64,000 bases of DNA from Pelomonas cellulosilytica (GTDB taxonomy: Bacteria > Pseudomonadota > Gammaproteobacteria > Burkholderiales > Burkholderiaceae_C). The DNA lies in NCBI RefSeq assembly GCF_021353265.1, contig NZ_JAJTWU010000002.1, positions 1 through 64,000 of the forward strand. Reading direction: 5' to 3'. The position numbers were made by a program, and so were the translations under genes. Below, piece by piece: positions 62,378 through 64,000 of the stretch. The notes under the pieces are model-generated. The model was given only the letters and a program-made list of their open reading frames with translations, ran no database searches and had not been told where the DNA came from. Position 1 is the first letter of the stretch. Every line of letters begins with the position of its first letter.

Positions 62378-63073
62378 TCAGCCCAGCTGCTGCCCGAAGA
62401 ACCGCATCGTACGGTCCCAGGCCTGCTCGGCCCAAGCCGCGTCGTACTGCGTGTTCGGGATGCGGCCCGGGCCCTGGGCGGTCTCGTTGGCGAAGGCGTG
62501 ATGGGCCAGGTAGCGGTGCGCCTCGTAGCGCACACCGGCCTCGGCAAACTTCGCTTCCAGCGCGTCGACGTTGGCGATGGCGAAGAAGGCGTCCTGCGTG
62601 GCCCAGTGGGCCTGCAGCGGCATCTTGATGCGCGACGCGTCCACGTACTCCAGCGGCGGCATGCCGTACCAGACGACGCCGGCGTCGGCCTCGGGCACGT
62701 GCACGGACGACAGCACGGTCAGCGCGCCGCCCATGCAGTAGCCGGTGACACCGACCTTGCCGCTGCCGAGATTCAGGCTCTTCAGGTACTGCACGGCGCC
62801 GCGCACGTCCTGCGTCGCGGCATCGGCGAAGTTCAGGCCCGTCATCAGGTGGTGGGCCTCTTCGGCCTCGACGGTGTGCTTGCCGCGGTAGAGGTCGGGC
62901 ACCAGCGCCGTGAAGCCAGCGCGGGCGAAGCGCTGGGCCACGCCGCGGATCTGGTCGTTCAGGCCCCACCATTCCTGGATGACGACGACGGCGCCGACCG
63001 GGTGTGACGCCTCGGCCAGATAGCCAGGAACGCTGGTGCCGTCGGGGCGCTGGAAGTGGATGTCTCGAGCCAT
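62378..63073 (-). CDS. Dienelactone hydrolase family protein
   Basis: This 231-residue alpha/beta hydrolase has the dienelactone hydrolase triad: Cys in VGVTGYCMGGALT, Asp in WATQDAFF and His in LAHHAFAN. It has VIQEWWGLNDQIRGVAQRFA and VPDLYRGK. It may hydrolyse lactones or esters, with unclear substrate. The ATG at 63073 gives MARDIHFQRPDG. The UDG gene starts one base after its stop, so the two share an operon. Confidence 0.93.
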   Translation of the reverse strand: MARDIHFQRPDGTSVPGYLAEASHPVGAVVVIQEWWGLNDQIRGVAQRFARAGFTALVPDLYRGKHTVEAEEAHHLMTGLNFADAATQDVRGAVQYLKSLNLGSGKVGVTGYCMGGALTVLSSVHVPEADAGVVWYGMPPLEYVDASRIKMPLQAHWATQDAFFAIANVDALEAKFAEAGVRYEAHRYLAHHAFANETAQGPGRIPNTQYDAAWAEQAWDRTMRFFGQQLG

Positions 63074-63161
63074 GCTGCTACTCCTGCACAGGGTGGAAGG
63101 CTGCAGCCTAACCCGGCTGAGTACGGGTTTCCCCGTGCGGGGCGACAATGGCGCCCAGACC

Positions 63162-63767
63162 ATGAAGATCGAACACATCGTTTCCACCCGGCTGCCGACC
63201 CCGCACGGCGAGTTCGTCATCCACGGCTTCCGCGAAAGCGACAGCGGCCAGGAGCATGTCGTGCTGAGCCTGGGCGAGCTCACCGGCGACGAGCCGCCGC
63301 TGGTGCGCGTGCACTCCGAGTGCATGACCGGCGAGGTGTTCGGCTCGCTGCGCTGCGACTGCCGGCCGCAGCTGGAGGGCGCGATGAAGAGCATCGCGGC
63401 GCTGGGCCGCGGCGCCATCGTCTACATGCGCGGCCACGAGGGCCGGGGCATCGGCCTCGTACAGAAGCTGCGCGCCTATGCCGAGCAGGACGCTGGCAAG
63501 GACACCATCGAGGCCAATGCCGCGTTGGGCCTGCCCATCGACGCACGCCGCTACGACGCTGCGGCCTGCATGCTGCGCGCGCTGGGCGTGCACCGCATCC
63601 GGCTGCTGACGAACAACCCGTTGAAGATGGCGGCGCTAGCCGAGTTCGGCATCGAGGTCGTGCAGCGCGAGGCGTCGCTGACCCGGCCCGGCCCCGAGAA
63701 TGAGCGCTACCTGCGGACCAAGGCCGACCAGATGGGCCATCACGACCTGGGTCATCTCTTCGAGTGA
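63162..63767 (+). CDS. ribA: GTP cyclohydrolase II
   Basis: This 201-residue enzyme of riboflavin synthesis converts GTP to formate, pyrophosphate and the 2,5-diamino-pyrimidinone product. Zn-binding cysteines lie in RVHSECMTGEVFGSLRCDC. The catalytic region includes YMRGHEGRGIGL and NNPLKM with a C-terminal NERYLRTKADQMGH. The ATG at 63162 is the usual start MKIEHIVS. A hairpin follows 12 bp after the stop. Confidence 0.96.
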   Translation: MKIEHIVSTRLPTPHGEFVIHGFRESDSGQEHVVLSLGELTGDEPPLVRVHSECMTGEVFGSLRCDCRPQLEGAMKSIAALGRGAIVYMRGHEGRGIGLVQKLRAYAEQDAGKDTIEANAALGLPIDARRYDAAACMLRALGVHRIRLLTNNPLKMAALAEFGIEVVQREASLTRPGPENERYLRTKADQMGHHDLGHLFE

Positions 63768-63778
63768 TCGGGTCAATG

Positions 63779-63802
63779 CGGCGTGCCCCGCCCGGCACGC
63801 CG
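63779..63802 (+). terminator. Hairpin after ribA
   Basis: The 9-bp arms CGGCGTGCC and GGCACGCCG enclose the loop CCGCCC, 12 bp after the ribA stop. There is no T-run, so factor-independent termination would be weak. Confidence 0.5.
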
Positions 63803-63909
63803 ACGGGCTGAGCCCGGGCCGGGCCCAGGGCAGTTTCCAGGTTGAAGTGGTGTGCGCTTTCGCTAGAGTCGCCGGCGGCATCAGACCACCCCACCACATT
63901 GGAGACTCC

Positions 63910-64000
63910 ATGGCCGATTCGTTCGTTCCCTTCCCTCGCCGCCGCACCGTGCTGGCCGCCAGCGCCGCGCTGATCGGTGCCACGCTGGCCGGCAGCGCCG
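63910..64000 (+). CDS. Exported protein, 5' end only
   Basis: The window ends 30 codons into this gene. The start MADSFVPFPRRRTVLAASAA has an Arg-rich region and a hydrophobic core, which suggests a Tat or Sec signal. GGAGA lies just before the ATG at 63910. The product cannot be identified; a periplasmic binding protein or oxidoreductase is possible. Confidence 0.6.
   Translation, partial: MADSFVPFPRRRTVLAASAALIGATLAGSA

Overview
The window looks like chromosome of a high-GC betaproteobacterium of the order Burkholderiales, probably the Roseateles/Rubrivivax/Leptothrix side. The basis is the very high GC of most of the window, four PEP-CTERM proteins, betaproteobacterial-type UbiA and UbiC, an RHH-less PutA beside an Lrp regulator, and many small conserved DUF families typical of that order. 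The taxon is inferred; no rRNA, tRNA or marker gene that would fix it was recognised.

Region 1 (1 to about 13,335) is accessory. It is visibly less GC-rich than the rest and is bracketed by two direct copies of a sequence of at least 124 bp (1-124 and 13212-13335, 119 of 124 positions identical). Inside lie an unrecognised protein starting at the repeat edge, a PEP-CTERM protein with a secreted cyanophycinase-like peptidase, a beheaded IS5-type transposase fragment, two LysR/SDR/NTF2-like cassettes, a BlaI/M56/S41-protease set with identical operator palindromes, and a cysteine-rich protein followed by a DUF5063 protein whose tail is cut off by an in-frame TAG.

Region 2 (13.4-33 kb) is denser and GC-richer. 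It carries isoquinoline-1-oxidoreductase-type molybdenum hydroxylase subunits, penicillin-binding protein 1C, a membrane-anchored coiled-coil receiver protein convergent with a PAS-GGDEF-EAL protein, small secreted/DUF2145/DUF1801 genes, GST and OsmC proteins, ubiA, an S41 lipoprotein protease, an HPP-CBS protein with a Gfo/Idh/MocA oxidoreductase, and ubiC with proC. UbiC and UbiA catalyse the first two steps of ubiquinone ring synthesis.

Region 3 (34-47 kb) is a surface and secretion block: a PEP-CTERM protein ahead of a Tat-exported phospholipase C, a truncated haemoglobin, a 1004-residue winged-helix/AAA ATPase regulator, then a tight run of a Calx-beta protein, a PEP-CTERM protein and a 1164-residue PEP-CTERM protein made of autotransporter-type beta repeats. 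No exosortase lies in the window, so sorting must depend on one elsewhere.

Region 4 (47.7-64 kb) holds an ABC exporter, a run of small conserved genes (one broken by an in-frame TAG), a regulator/cyclotransferase-like/DUF899 set, a PPOX-type flavoprotein, putA with a divergent lrp-type gene, a Phd/PIN toxin-antitoxin pair, a UDG-family protein, a dienelactone hydrolase, ribA and the start of a further exported protein. Starts were chosen from ribosome binding sites, overlaps and family length. Functions are assigned by recognising motifs by eye, without database searches.
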